This document shows, piece by piece, positions 57,301-64,000 of a stretch of 64,000 nt of DNA (position 1 is its first letter; each line of letters starts with the position of its first letter). Location: the NCBI GenBank assembly GCA_947846985.1, contig CANTUZ010000012.1, forward strand, positions 21,104,135 to 21,168,134, in the 5' to 3' direction. Under the pieces are notes generated by a model. The model saw nothing but the letters and a program-made list of their open reading frames with translations, was not told the origin of the DNA and searched no databases. The DNA is from Fratercula arctica (lineage: Eukaryota > Chordata > Aves > Charadriiformes > Alcidae). A program made the translations under genes and the position numbers.

Positions 57301-60300
57301 AAGAGTGAGATAGGAGCATGCCCAATCACATCAGCTGGATCTCTGTGCTGGAAACAAGCACTGCATCTCCTTCAGGTCTCTGCATATCCTTCAACTACTC
57401 CTCAGCTGCTCAGACCTGGAACTATTAAGAGATCAGCAAAGATAGAGAAGAAGAAATATCTGTGCTGATCCTTCAAACGGTAGCTTCTCTTTCTCATTAT
57501 TCACAAAATGATACTGCTTTTTCTTAAAGCATCAGGGTACAGTAAATTCGATAAATGAACAATGATGTTGCATCTCTCACTTTACAGTCTTTTTTGCCAG
57601 GTTTCAAAATTTCTTCCTCAAATGATCAAAAAGGAGAAAGTTACTGACTAAAGATAAGCTGAAGGCAGAATGTCCAATTTTTTACATCCATTCCATGTTT
57701 TGGATGTGACAATTTAAGGATTCACCTAGTCTACTAAAAAAAAATAGAATACAATGTTTAATGTCTGAATGGGAGATATTTTTTCAATGATGATATTAAG
57801 AGGATTATGCTAAAACAAATTAGTCTTTAATTGGTTTACACAGAAAATATGAATATGCTAGGAACTCATCTAGGCAAATAGAACAGTATATATTTTATGA
57901 ATAAATACTGTAATCATCCGCTTGTTACTTGGAAATAAAAACAAACAACATTTGCATAATAAAACTGTTTACACATCTTAATGAAAGTGTGTCATCATCT
58001 CCTCCTGGCTGTTATACAACAGTCAATGTACATCTTAGGTCCAACACACCACATTTTACACCAATTATTGTTTAAAGAGTCTCAACATTTTCAGTAATCC
58101 ATATTAGCACGTGGACTCATTAAAAGAATCCTTGAGCGCAGCTAATAGTATTTAAGAGAGGTCAAAATTAAGATGTACCAGAAAGAAATAATGCAGAACT
58201 GATCACTCAACAGAATCTGAAAACACGAGACACTAGCCTTACAGTTCTACAAATCATTTCTACTGGAAGCTAAAGGATTAGACTGACGTATATTTCCCAA
58301 GCTACATCTGTCACAACAAGTCTAAAAAAGCAACCAGCCCACTGAGCAAGAACTGGCACTTTGGGAAATGGCTTAAATAGCACTGAGCTCTCAACTAACA
58401 CTTTTCTGCTTATTACATATTTGAACGGACTCAAATCAAGAGTGTATTTCTTGTCACATTTACATTTGACTTAAAGATAAAATTAAATAAAAAAAAAGAA
58501 AGAAAAAGTTTATTGAGAACTCCTCAGTATATCAGAGATTTCTGGATATTAGTGTTATGGACAGTAAAAGGACAGGAGCACAGAGCCAGCAGTACTCTCA
58601 ACCCTGAGTCAAAGACAAATGGGAGGAAGGGAGCCCACAGGGGCACTGCCTCTGTGGCAGTCTCATTCTTCCATCACAGAATCTCCCAATTAGAGCTTTT
58701 ACATTGTTCTGATCACAATTTCAACCTCATCTACATTTTGTAGAACATTTTACTGTTAGTCTGCCTAATGCTCCTGATGCAAACACATCTACTTACTCAA
58801 GGCATTACTTTACCTGCCTAAAGGTATGACTTAGAAGACCTTCCACAAATAATAGTCTAACATTGGAATAGACCATATATTTTGTTATACGTTAAGCTGC
58901 AGTTGTTTTCAGCCTTTTTTTAAAAACAAAACAAACAAATCCAAACATTTGGGCCCTCAAAATTCTCAGTGGAACAACTCAAGCTACAGATTAACAGATA
59001 AGGAACAGTGCATATTCCCTTTAGAGATAACCCATAGAATACAGATTGCAAATCAATGTTGTCACGTACCCTGCTTCATTTCAGGGAACCTGCATAAAAG
59101 ATAGAAAACCAACTGGAAAAAGGGAAAGGAGAACACTCTTCTCATCCTACAGAATGGCTGCTGGATCCCTCTACAGATTTCTCATAATTGCTGTTATAAT
59201 TATGAATCACAGAATCCCAGAATGGTTGGAAGGGACCTTAAAGATCATCTAGTTCCAACCCCGTCGTGGGCAGAGACACCTTCTACTAGACCAGGTCGCT
59301 CAAAGCGCCCTCCAATCTGGTCTAGAACACATCCACAACTTCTCTGGGCAACTCTGAAGTTGCAGGGACTTCAAGCAGATATGTCTATTTGTGGACAATA
59401 AGTTGATTACTGTTGAAGTGAACAAGCAGAACAATTTGACTTCTTACTATCTGCTACATGACATAGGAGATATTGTAGAATAGAATATTTCTATTCTATT
59501 CTAACAATCACTGCCTGACCACTTCAGGGCTCACCAAATACTTGGTTAATACTTTGTAAATACTTGACCAAACAGGTCAAGTAGGTCTACAAACCAAGTA
59601 AGTCCCAAGTGCGGAGTACGAAATCCCCTTCCTTCAGCCCGTTTCCCTTTCCCACACCAGAGCACCTGCAAGTCAAGCATTACAGTAGGGCAAGCAGTCT
59701 CTGCTTCTGTACCAGTACTCCATTTCCCAGATGAGATTCCTGAGGACCCGTGACCTGACAGTCAGCTACATCTGTCCTTGGATGGCATGGGGCAGACGGG
59801 ATGGGGAAGCAGACGGAGTTGGGAATGGAAGCATGTCAGCAATGCTGCACTAGGGCTGCAGGAACGTAGTAGTAAGAAGTAGCGTTTTAAAGACTAAGCT
59901 GAAAGTTTCCAGGATTAACATAGCACTCACGGGTACATCCCTTGCAAGCGACCCAGCTCATTATTTACATCTCAGCACATGCACGTTGCTGCCCCTGACC
60001 CAACATTAAGCTCTACTGCATGGCTTGACACTCAGGTCTGCTACAGCAGCTCTGCTGTGGCACAGGAGTTTTGGATGAGCAGCTGTGCAACACCCTCACA
60101 GCAGCAAGAGACCCATTGCTGATGAGATGCTCACCAAGACAGATCCAGCTACTGGTACTTTACTTTTTCACTTTTTTAATAGCAGACACATGGAAAGAGG
60201 AAAGTCACTGGAAAAAATCATTTATTCTCTGATTTTAAGCAACTTCATTAAAACTCAATGCAATGGAGCCATTGATTGAGCTCCATTAAGAGACTCTGGG

Positions 60301-62949
60301 TTACCTTGAAGCACTCTATGGCTCCAATTCAACAAGTCCCATCCCTCAAAAAAAAAAAAAAAAAAAAAAATCAGCCTGAACACCAAGGTAAAGACTCTTT
60401 GTTGCTCTATTTCAAAACTCCAGAAACAGTATTAATCCCACACACCAAACTAACAGAAAAGGGGGGGGGGTGGTGGATTTTAACAAATCCTAGTATCTAA
60501 TAAATTATATTCCATGACAACAGTGATTTAAAAAAAAAAAAAAAAAAAAAGAGTACCATTTCATTCATAGAAATCCGTTTCCTTCACTGGTCTGCACTTG
60601 CGTATTTACAAAAAGAGATATGGTTTTGTTACATGATTCATTTTTATATTTCATTTACATAAAAAACAAAAATTGCACAGAACATCTATGTTCAAACTTT
60701 CATAGACGAGAAACAAATGACATAGACGAGAATCTGTTCATCTCTGGAATCTTGGGAAAGAAGTTCAACTACTTCTAAAAGCATACAAGTTGCTTTGGTG
60801 AAGAAATACTACCTTCACCACTCCTTTCAGTGAAAAGAACGAGCAATGTCCATACCCTGCACAACTGAGCAAGAGCTGTCCCATGTAAACACGACGTCCA
60901 GGAAGATCACCCAAGGAGAATCAGAACAGAACTCTGTCTGAAGCCTGAAAAGCGTTGTCTTTATTTAATAATGTTAATGATTAGCCTTAATGTTGTTGAA
61001 GTCATGCAACTGACGTTGCCAGGAGCTGAATTCTCCATTTAATAAAATAAAATAAAAAATAAAAAACCAAAATCCTTGCAACACAGGCACCTGCAATATG
61101 CTTTTCCATGCCCTGACCTCCCAATGCATGTCATTTGCCCAAGAGACTGGAGACTGGGAGAGGAAGTACAGTTAAATATCATTAAATTCTATTATTAGCT
61201 TTTTAGCAAGGCTAATTACAGGACTGCCAACCCAAAATGTCATGGTGATTTCTCTGATGTAATCATCTAGGACCCAGGAAATGAATGGAAACTACCAATC
61301 CATTTTGCTGACACACATTAGGAAAAAGAGATGCCCATCATGAATATCTGATATAATCTTTATAACTTCCTGAGCCAAATAAAAGAAATATAATTAAAAG
61401 CAAAACAAACACCACATGCAAACAACAGAAAAACATCACCAACAAAAACAAACTTTAAAATCTCAATGGCATTTGAGGGTTTAAAAGAGCAAGCCATCAA
61501 ACTCTTAAATAAAATGGTTAACAAATTGATGTTAAAATAAAAAGGAAAATGAAACCAAAAGACTCAGTTCCTAGAAAAAAAGAACAAAGTCTTAAATACT
61601 AAAGTTGAGCCTGACCATGAGGTTTTATGTGGATACCATCTGAGACCTCATGGTGCTACAACGCAGAAGGGAACTGTGTCTGGAATTACCATACTATCAC
61701 CTTGATGAAGCTTTCTCTTCTCATATTTTTTGTATTTTCCTGAAAAGGAATCAATCTGTGAAACTAATAATTATTATCTTAAGAGGCCTCTTCTTATTGC
61801 AGTTTTGTTTTGTTTTGGTTTTTTTTTTTAATTCTAATGCTTACAGCTGATTAAAACAAACACTTCATAAGGAGTTTCTGTATGTGTAACTGTGCATGCA
61901 CCTGGTCAGTCTATATATAATCCATCCCCAACATTAAATACTCCCATCTCATTCCCTCTCAGTCTTTGCTCCACAGTATGGTCAGGGATTATTAAATGAT
62001 GCTGATACCCTTGTTATCTGACAACACATACAGTACATTCAACAACTTGAAAGGAAGACATCTCACTGCTTTTCCCTCTTTGCTGTTTTCCCAAGAACCC
62101 AAAGAAAATCAATGAAATAAATCTCATTTAAGATACATCTATTTAAACCTGATTGACAGAAGACCATATTCAATTAGAGACACACAGGTTTAGTTTGCAC
62201 ACACATCAGTAACTATGACACATGGAGACAACTAAATCAAGCAGAACTGCTCCCAGATCCTTGCACGTATCAGCTTACTTTCAAAAAAATAAACTGACAG
62301 AGGGGTTTTCTAATTAGTACTAGGTAAAATATTAGTAAGTGGCTCCTAACAAGCAAGCTTCTCTCAGGTTGCCCCTCTACCTGCAGCCGACACGCATTTC
62401 AAAAAATAAAAGATTATTTTTGCCAAAAGGAGTTAAGCGGGGCTGGCAATACAGGCACCAGCAGTTACATAAATCAGTGCTAAAAATAAACTTCAGCGGC
62501 GCCGGGTGGGCAGCGGCCGGGGCCGGGGACGGCAGCGCCGCCCGCCGAGGCCCGCGGGGCCGGGCTGCAGCCCCACCACGGCGGGAGCACGGCGGGTCCC
62601 TCGCCCACCCCAGAGCCAGCCCGCCGGTGGCGCCGACACGGCCGGGGGCCCGCGGCGAGGCCCGGCCCGGTCCAGCCCAACAAGTTGCCGAGTCGGGGCG
62701 CGGGCGGCCCCTGCTTACCACCAGCACGGGCACGCCTGCGGTCAGCGAGTAGAGCAGCACCGGGGGCACGGCGCTGCGGTCCTCCGGGCCCGGGTAGGGC
62801 TTTCTGTACGCGCCCTCGTAGCAGAAGAAGCCTTGCACGTTGACCGTGAAGGTGTCCGTGTACTCGAAATAATAAGCCAGCATCACGGTCCCTGCCATGA
62901 TCACCATCTGGAAGTAAAGCATGCTGGTGAGCGGAGAGGGCACTCGCAT
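18354..62949 (-). CDS. PLPPR5: PLPPR5 gene, whole coding span (six coding exons, 314 aa)
   Basis: Joined exons (231+133+251+177+120+33 nt) give one uninterrupted frame of 314 residues plus stop. Recognised as PLPPR5 by near identity, from memory, to the mammalian protein across all exons, for example the segments [38 protein letters not shown] and [17 protein letters not shown]. Family knowledge: PLPPR/PRG proteins are neuronal six-pass plasma-membrane proteins of the lipid phosphate phosphatase superfamily that promote filopodia and neurite growth and are thought to lack classical phosphatase activity. Hydrophobic stretches fit six membrane segments near residues 10-28, 60-85, 118-137, 194-211, 219-237 and 248-270. 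Known mammalian neighbours are SNX7 and PLPPR4; neither is visible here. The span includes introns; see the individual exons. Gene identity is near certain; the start codon and last junction are less certain. Confidence 0.96.
18387..26973 (-). other. PLPPR5: PLPPR5 intron 5 (8.6 kb)
   Basis: Phase-0 intron between Lys304 and Asn305. The donor is gtaacg and the acceptor follows a T-rich tract. It holds A/T runs (for example 19410-19425 and near 23398-23411) and no recognised coding exon. A small alternative exon for VTSVQ would have to lie here; I did not see one, but a reading by eye is not exhaustive. Confidence 0.85.
19410..19425. repeat. Poly(T) tract in intron 5
   Basis: A run of about 16 T residues on the plus strand, hence poly(A) in the sense of the gene. 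No retrocopy was recognised next to it. Confidence 0.85.
26974..27093 (-). CDS. PLPPR5: PLPPR5 coding exon 5 (residues 265-304), cytoplasmic tail
   Basis: A 120-nt exon. The acceptor is cttctag|GTT and the donor is placed at AAG|gtaacg, in phase 0. It encodes the end of TM6 (VVCVVNNF) and the intracellular tail, including [19 protein letters not shown] and LEK. Without splicing, the frame continues VTSDFFKNN and stops at TAA (26946-26944), which would give a read-through form of 313 aa. The donor is placed at GTAACG because exon 6 continues in phase and shows clear homology. Unlike some PLPPR relatives, the tail is short. Confidence 0.94.
27094..28739 (-). other. PLPPR5: PLPPR5 intron 4 (1.65 kb)
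   Basis: Phase-0 intron within TM6, gtaagt to ttctag. Nothing else was recognised in it. Confidence 0.9.
28740..28916 (-). CDS. PLPPR5: PLPPR5 coding exon 4 (residues 206-264), C3-like motif
   Basis: A 177-nt exon (59 codons, phase 0 at both ends). The acceptor is ctaattttcag|ATG and the donor TTTTTG|gtaagt. It encodes [20 protein letters not shown]5 (about 219-237) and most of TM6. Residues 238-249 ([12 protein letters not shown]) match the LPP C3 motif SRxxxxxHxxxD with Ser replaced by Asn238 and with Arg239, His246 and Asp249 kept. The nucleophile-type His is therefore present, but its partner residues from C1 and C2 are missing. Confidence 0.96.
28917..37867 (-). other. PLPPR5: PLPPR5 intron 3 (8.95 kb)
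   Basis: Phase-0 intron between Ala205 and Met206, gtaagt to ttttcag. It contains a TA/CA-rich simple repeat at 36799-36852 and otherwise unremarkable AT-rich DNA. No other exon was recognised. Confidence 0.9.
36799..36852. repeat. Imperfect (CATA/TATG) simple repeat
   Basis: Alternating purine-pyrimidine sequence built from CATGTATA, TGCATA and CATACA units, flanked on both sides by CCCATGTAT. Likely length-variable. Confidence 0.75.
37868..38118 (-). CDS. PLPPR5: PLPPR5 coding exon 3 (residues 122-205), degenerate C1 and C2 motifs
   Basis: A 251-nt exon. The acceptor is ctctttag|GA and the donor GCT|gtaagt, in phase 0. It encodes the rest of TM3 ([16 protein letters not shown]), the large extracellular loop and most of TM4. 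Residues 139-147 (QVVTGNLAP) align with the LPP C1 motif KxxxxxxRP, but the Lys and Arg are replaced by Gln139 and Ala146 and only Pro147 remains. Residues 190-193 (PSKE) occupy the place of the C2 motif PSGH, so the catalytic His is lost. N156-Y-T is an N-glycosylation sequon in the extracellular loop. Cysteines at 153, 162 and 175 could form disulfides. Compared with mammals the loop differs around residues 170-174 (SSVHA), which is ordinary divergence. Confidence 0.96.
38119..40421 (-). other. PLPPR5: PLPPR5 intron 2 (2.3 kb)
   Basis: Phase-1 intron that splits the Gly122 codon (G|GA), gtatga to ctttag. Moderately GC-rich around 39.2-39.7 kb. No other exon was recognised. Confidence 0.9.
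40422..40554 (-). CDS. PLPPR5: PLPPR5 coding exon 2 (residues 78-122)
   Basis: A 133-nt exon encoding [18 protein letters not shown], which completes TM2, then the cytoplasmic loop with [18 protein letters not shown] and the start of TM3 (TIRFL). The acceptor on the minus strand is ccctaag|ATT after a pyrimidine-rich run. The donor is CTTG|gtatga, so one base of the Gly122 codon is contributed here and two by exon 3. The encoded loop is nearly invariant in the family, which supports the call. Confidence 0.96.
41635..41658. repeat. Poly(A) tract, 24 nt
   Basis: An uninterrupted run of 24 A on the plus strand. It could be a mononucleotide microsatellite or an old retroposon tail; no source gene was recognised in the sequence before it. 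Confidence 0.9.
42272..42287. repeat. Poly(T) tract, 16 nt
   Basis: An uninterrupted T run within intron 1. Confidence 0.9.
45952..46015. repeat. Two-copy tandem duplication, period 32 bp
   Basis: The segment beginning AAAGATGTGGAAAAAA at 45952 recurs at 45984 with a few substitutions. The second half of each copy is TTGTTTTTCT or CTGTTTCTTT. A local duplication with no coding sense. Confidence 0.8.
46521..46558. repeat. Pyrimidine tract, T-rich then C-rich
   Basis: An all-pyrimidine stretch with two interspersed bases, ending in a run of 10 T followed by 9 C. Low-complexity DNA. Confidence 0.8.
47770..49470 (-). mobile_element. CR1 LINE, 5'-truncated, ORF2 remnant with reverse transcriptase and 3' end
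   Basis: A non-LTR retrotransposon in the same orientation as PLPPR5. The 3' end, at the low coordinate, shows the CR1 signature: AGGTCCCTTCTACCTC followed by ATTCTATGATTTTATG, the degenerate 8-bp terminal repeat, with no poly(A) tail. Upstream, broken reading frames carry CR1 ORF2 peptides: [16 protein letters not shown] and [19 protein letters not shown] near 49.4-49.2 kb, [19 protein letters not shown] near 48.6 kb, and [19 protein letters not shown] near 48.2 kb. Stops and frameshifts separate these pieces, and the 5' half of the element (ORF1, endonuclease) is missing, so it cannot be mobile. Its 5' boundary is uncertain by some tens of bases. Confidence 0.95.
48039..49270 (-). pseudogene. 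CR1 ORF2 remnant (reverse transcriptase part)
   Basis: Within the CR1 copy, three minus-strand frames are open at 49270-49040, 48664-48389 and 48386-48039. They correspond to successive parts of the CR1 reverse transcriptase and the region after it. The FADD-type active-site motif reads FADN in the 48664-48389 piece. Frame changes between the pieces and a lost 5' part make it a dead copy. Confidence 0.88.
59204..59353 (-). mobile_element. CR1 LINE 3' tail fragment
   Basis: On the plus strand it begins AATCACAGAATCCCAGAATG, then a CR1-like GGTTGGAAGGGACC and a run to CTTCTCTGGGCAAC. This is the reverse complement of a CR1 3' end, so the element points with the gene. It is only about 150 bp, a typical severe 5' truncation. 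It appears to be a different CR1 subfamily from the longer copy, because the tail words differ. Confidence 0.92.
60348..60370. repeat. Poly(A) tract, 23 nt
   Basis: An uninterrupted A run in intron 1, 160 bp before a second A run. Confidence 0.9.
60461..60470. repeat. G10 homopolymer
   Basis: Ten consecutive G between the two poly(A) tracts, followed by TGGTGG. Confidence 0.85.
60530..60550. repeat. Poly(A) tract, 21 nt
   Basis: An uninterrupted A run in intron 1. Confidence 0.9.
61040..61067. repeat. (AATAA)n A-rich simple repeat
   Basis: Repeated AATAAA units, low complexity. Confidence 0.8.
61802..61830. repeat. (GTTTT)n plus T tract
   Basis: Three to four GTTTT units followed by a run of about 11 T. 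Confidence 0.8.
62719..62949 (-). CDS. PLPPR5: PLPPR5 coding exon 1 (residues 1-77)
   Basis: Encodes the short cytoplasmic N-terminus, TM1 (about residues 10-28, around [19 protein letters not shown]), the first extracellular loop with [17 protein letters not shown], and the first part of TM2, ending [15 protein letters not shown]. The donor is GTG|gtaag on the minus strand, in phase 0, and joins exon 2 to restore PVLV-IIIGE. The ATG at 62949 is chosen because it is the first in-frame ATG and its position matches the mammalian start within two residues. Its context is weak (T at -3, C at +4). A second in-frame ATG at 62922 (residue 10) has A at -3. The exon lies inside a CpG island and is far more GC-rich than the rest of the gene. 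Homology starts clearly at residue 7. Confidence 0.93.
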
Positions 62950-63243
62950 GTACGTGGGCTCCGGCGGCCGCGGCAGCCCCCCTCCCCGGCGGCGCGCTCC
63001 GCCCGCTCCCCGGCGGCATCCACCGCAGGCGGAGGCAGCTCGGCGGCGGCCAGCGGCGCGGTCAGGCCCGCGGGGCGGTGAGGCCCGGGCAAGGCAGGGC
63101 AGGCGGGGGCCCGACCCGCCGCTCCGGCACCGGCTCCAGCGCGGGCGCCGGCTTGTGCAGCGAGCGGAGCGCGGCGGCGAGAGGGGGCGGCTTTGCCCCG
63201 CCCCGCCCGGGGAGCAGCAGCCGCGCCGGACCCCGGCCCGGGC

Positions 63244-63278
63244 GGGGAGGGAGGGGACGGAGGGGGCGGTGGGGGGGG
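63244..63278 (+). promoter_or_regulatory. Putative G-quadruplex tract
   Basis: On the plus strand, runs of 4, 3, 4, 5 and 8 G are separated by loops of 1 to 5 bases, which satisfies the classic four-run G4 rule. It is the template strand for PLPPR5, about 300 bp upstream of the ATG. The complementary C-rich strand could form an i-motif. Confidence 0.7.
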
Positions 63279-63300
63279 AGGCCCCGCACCGGCGGCGAAG

Positions 63301-63307
63301 GCCAATC
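63301..63307 (-). promoter_or_regulatory. Inverted CCAAT box (NF-Y type)
   Basis: GCCAATC on the plus strand reads GATTGGC in the direction of the gene, about 350 bp upstream of the ATG at the GC-rich core of the island. NF-Y boxes in this setting commonly sit 60-100 bp before the transcription start. Its use here is inferred. Confidence 0.45.
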
Positions 63308-63560
63308 TGAAAGTTCCCCGGCCCCGGGACGACTGCCTCGGCATGGCCCCGCCACCGTGATTAGTAAAGTGAACCCTCCCCGCCTCCTGCAGGGTCCCTC
63401 TCTACGCCGACACACACACCTGTACGACCGGCGTGCACAGGCAGGGGAGCAGCCGGAGCTGCCCGCCGCCCCGTCCCGTCCTCGCACGGAGCCGCCGGGG
63501 AGCACCGGGCGCTAGGCACCGCCGGCAACAGCAGCTCGGGGGTGCCCGGGCAGGCAAAGG

Positions 63561-64000
63561 GATCGCCGCTGTTTGCCGGGGTAGCAAAGGCCTCAAAATG
63601 GAAATACATGCTCTTTCGTATATGGATAACCATTAAAGCAATTGACATTTAAAGCTTTCGTTTGACAACCATAAAGAAAATGGGTAACTGGACACGAAGC
63701 TATCCTCGGCCAAGTAACATGACGGAGTAAGAGGAGAGTCTGCTCCAATGCTGGGAGAAATCATACGTATATAAATGCAAGAGTTCCACTTAAAAATACA
63801 TATATAGCACATACACCTAAGAATAGACAACTGTGCCAAATGCTTGCACAGATTCACCCGTGTGCAGGCTCTAGCCTGGATTCCCAAAGACGACAGATAA
63901 AAAGATAAAAAGTTACTTAAAGGCACTCCCACCCCTGCTCCAAAACGTTATATGGCCAGGAAACAGTCTTGAAAGGGACACCTTAGCCTTAAAGATTCCA
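63561..64000. other. Upstream flank, nothing recognised
   Basis: AT content rises again beyond the CpG island. Only short open frames without homology are present. A TATATAAA-like word near 63.77 kb on the plus strand has no supporting gene. Confidence 0.6.

Larger units (their letters stand above)
40555..62718 (-). other. PLPPR5: PLPPR5 intron 1 (22.2 kb)
   Basis: Large first intron, phase 0 between Val77 and Ile78 inside TM2, gtaag to ccctaag. It contains both CR1 fragments, several long A/T tracts and a 32-bp tandem duplication. The rest is AT-rich with only short unrelated open frames. No additional coding exon is needed to join exons 1 and 2. Confidence 0.9.
62490..63560. promoter_or_regulatory. 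CpG island containing PLPPR5 exon 1 and presumed promoter
   Basis: An abrupt change from AT-rich to very GC-rich, CpG-dense DNA spans about 1.07 kb and covers the start of intron 1, exon 1 and about 600 bp upstream. Many GC boxes (GGGGCGG/CCGCCC) are visible and no TATA box is well placed for the gene. The usual CpG-island promoter logic places the transcription start between about 63.0 and 63.4 kb on the minus strand. The exact start, and whether further 5' UTR exons lie outside the window, cannot be read from the sequence. Confidence 0.85.

Noticed and set aside
62480..63515. Several long GC-rich open frames on both strands of the CpG island (up to 191 codons)
   Set aside because: They overlap each other and exon 1, are low-complexity Pro/Ala/Gly/Arg-rich, and reflect the shortage of stop codons in GC-rich DNA. 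Only the exon 1 frame has homology.
63766..63780. TATATAAA-like element as a divergent promoter
   Set aside because: A single AT-rich word outside the CpG island, with no exon, CAAT box or gene on the plus strand to support it.
1..64000. CRISPR arrays, operons, phage or other mobile defence systems, endogenous retrovirus genes, tRNA or rRNA genes
   Set aside because: No regularly spaced repeats, no gene clusters, no viral gag/pol/env-like frames or LTR pairs, and no convincing tRNA cloverleaf were seen by eye.

Overview
The window is vertebrate nuclear DNA, most likely from a bird. It is AT-rich and intron-dominated, with low repeat density. The only clear interspersed repeats are CR1 LINE fragments of the kind typical of sauropsids. 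No bacterial-style gene packing, operons, CRISPR, rRNA or convincing tRNA was seen.

One protein-coding gene explains the window: PLPPR5 (phospholipid phosphatase-related protein type 5, also called LPPR5 or PRG-5). It lies on the minus strand and was rebuilt here exon by exon. Coding exons in transcript order are 62949-62719, 40554-40422, 38118-37868, 28916-28740, 27093-26974 and 18386-18354. All junctions have GT donors and AG acceptors, phases agree, and the joined frame is 314 codons plus TGA with no interruption. The protein is a six-pass membrane protein of the lipid phosphate phosphatase superfamily. Its catalytic motifs C1 and C2 are degenerate, as is known for the PLPPR/PRG subfamily, while the His and Asp of C3 remain.

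Layout by region: 1 to about 16.2 kb is intergenic DNA 3' of the gene, with no gene recognised. About 16.2-18.35 kb is the probable AT-rich 3' UTR. 18.4-27.0 kb is intron 5, 27.1-28.7 kb intron 4, 28.9-37.9 kb intron 3 and 38.1-40.4 kb intron 2. 40.6-62.7 kb is the large intron 1, which carries a 1.7-kb 5'-truncated CR1 (47.77-49.47 kb), a 150-bp CR1 tail (59.20-59.35 kb) and several long A/T tracts. 62.5-63.55 kb is a CpG island holding exon 1 and the presumed promoter. 63.6-64.0 kb is upstream flank with nothing recognised.

The observations most worth checking are: (1) the C-terminus can only be spliced to a short form, because an in-frame stop lies directly before the last exon; (2) the start-codon neighbourhood is ambiguous, with a weak AUG context, overlapping out-of-frame upstream AUGs, and an upstream frame open for 411 nt without AUG; (3) a strong G-quadruplex-forming tract lies in the promoter; (4) active-site residues are lost. 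I did not find a new kind of system. This is an ordinary vertebrate locus with some gene-level oddities.
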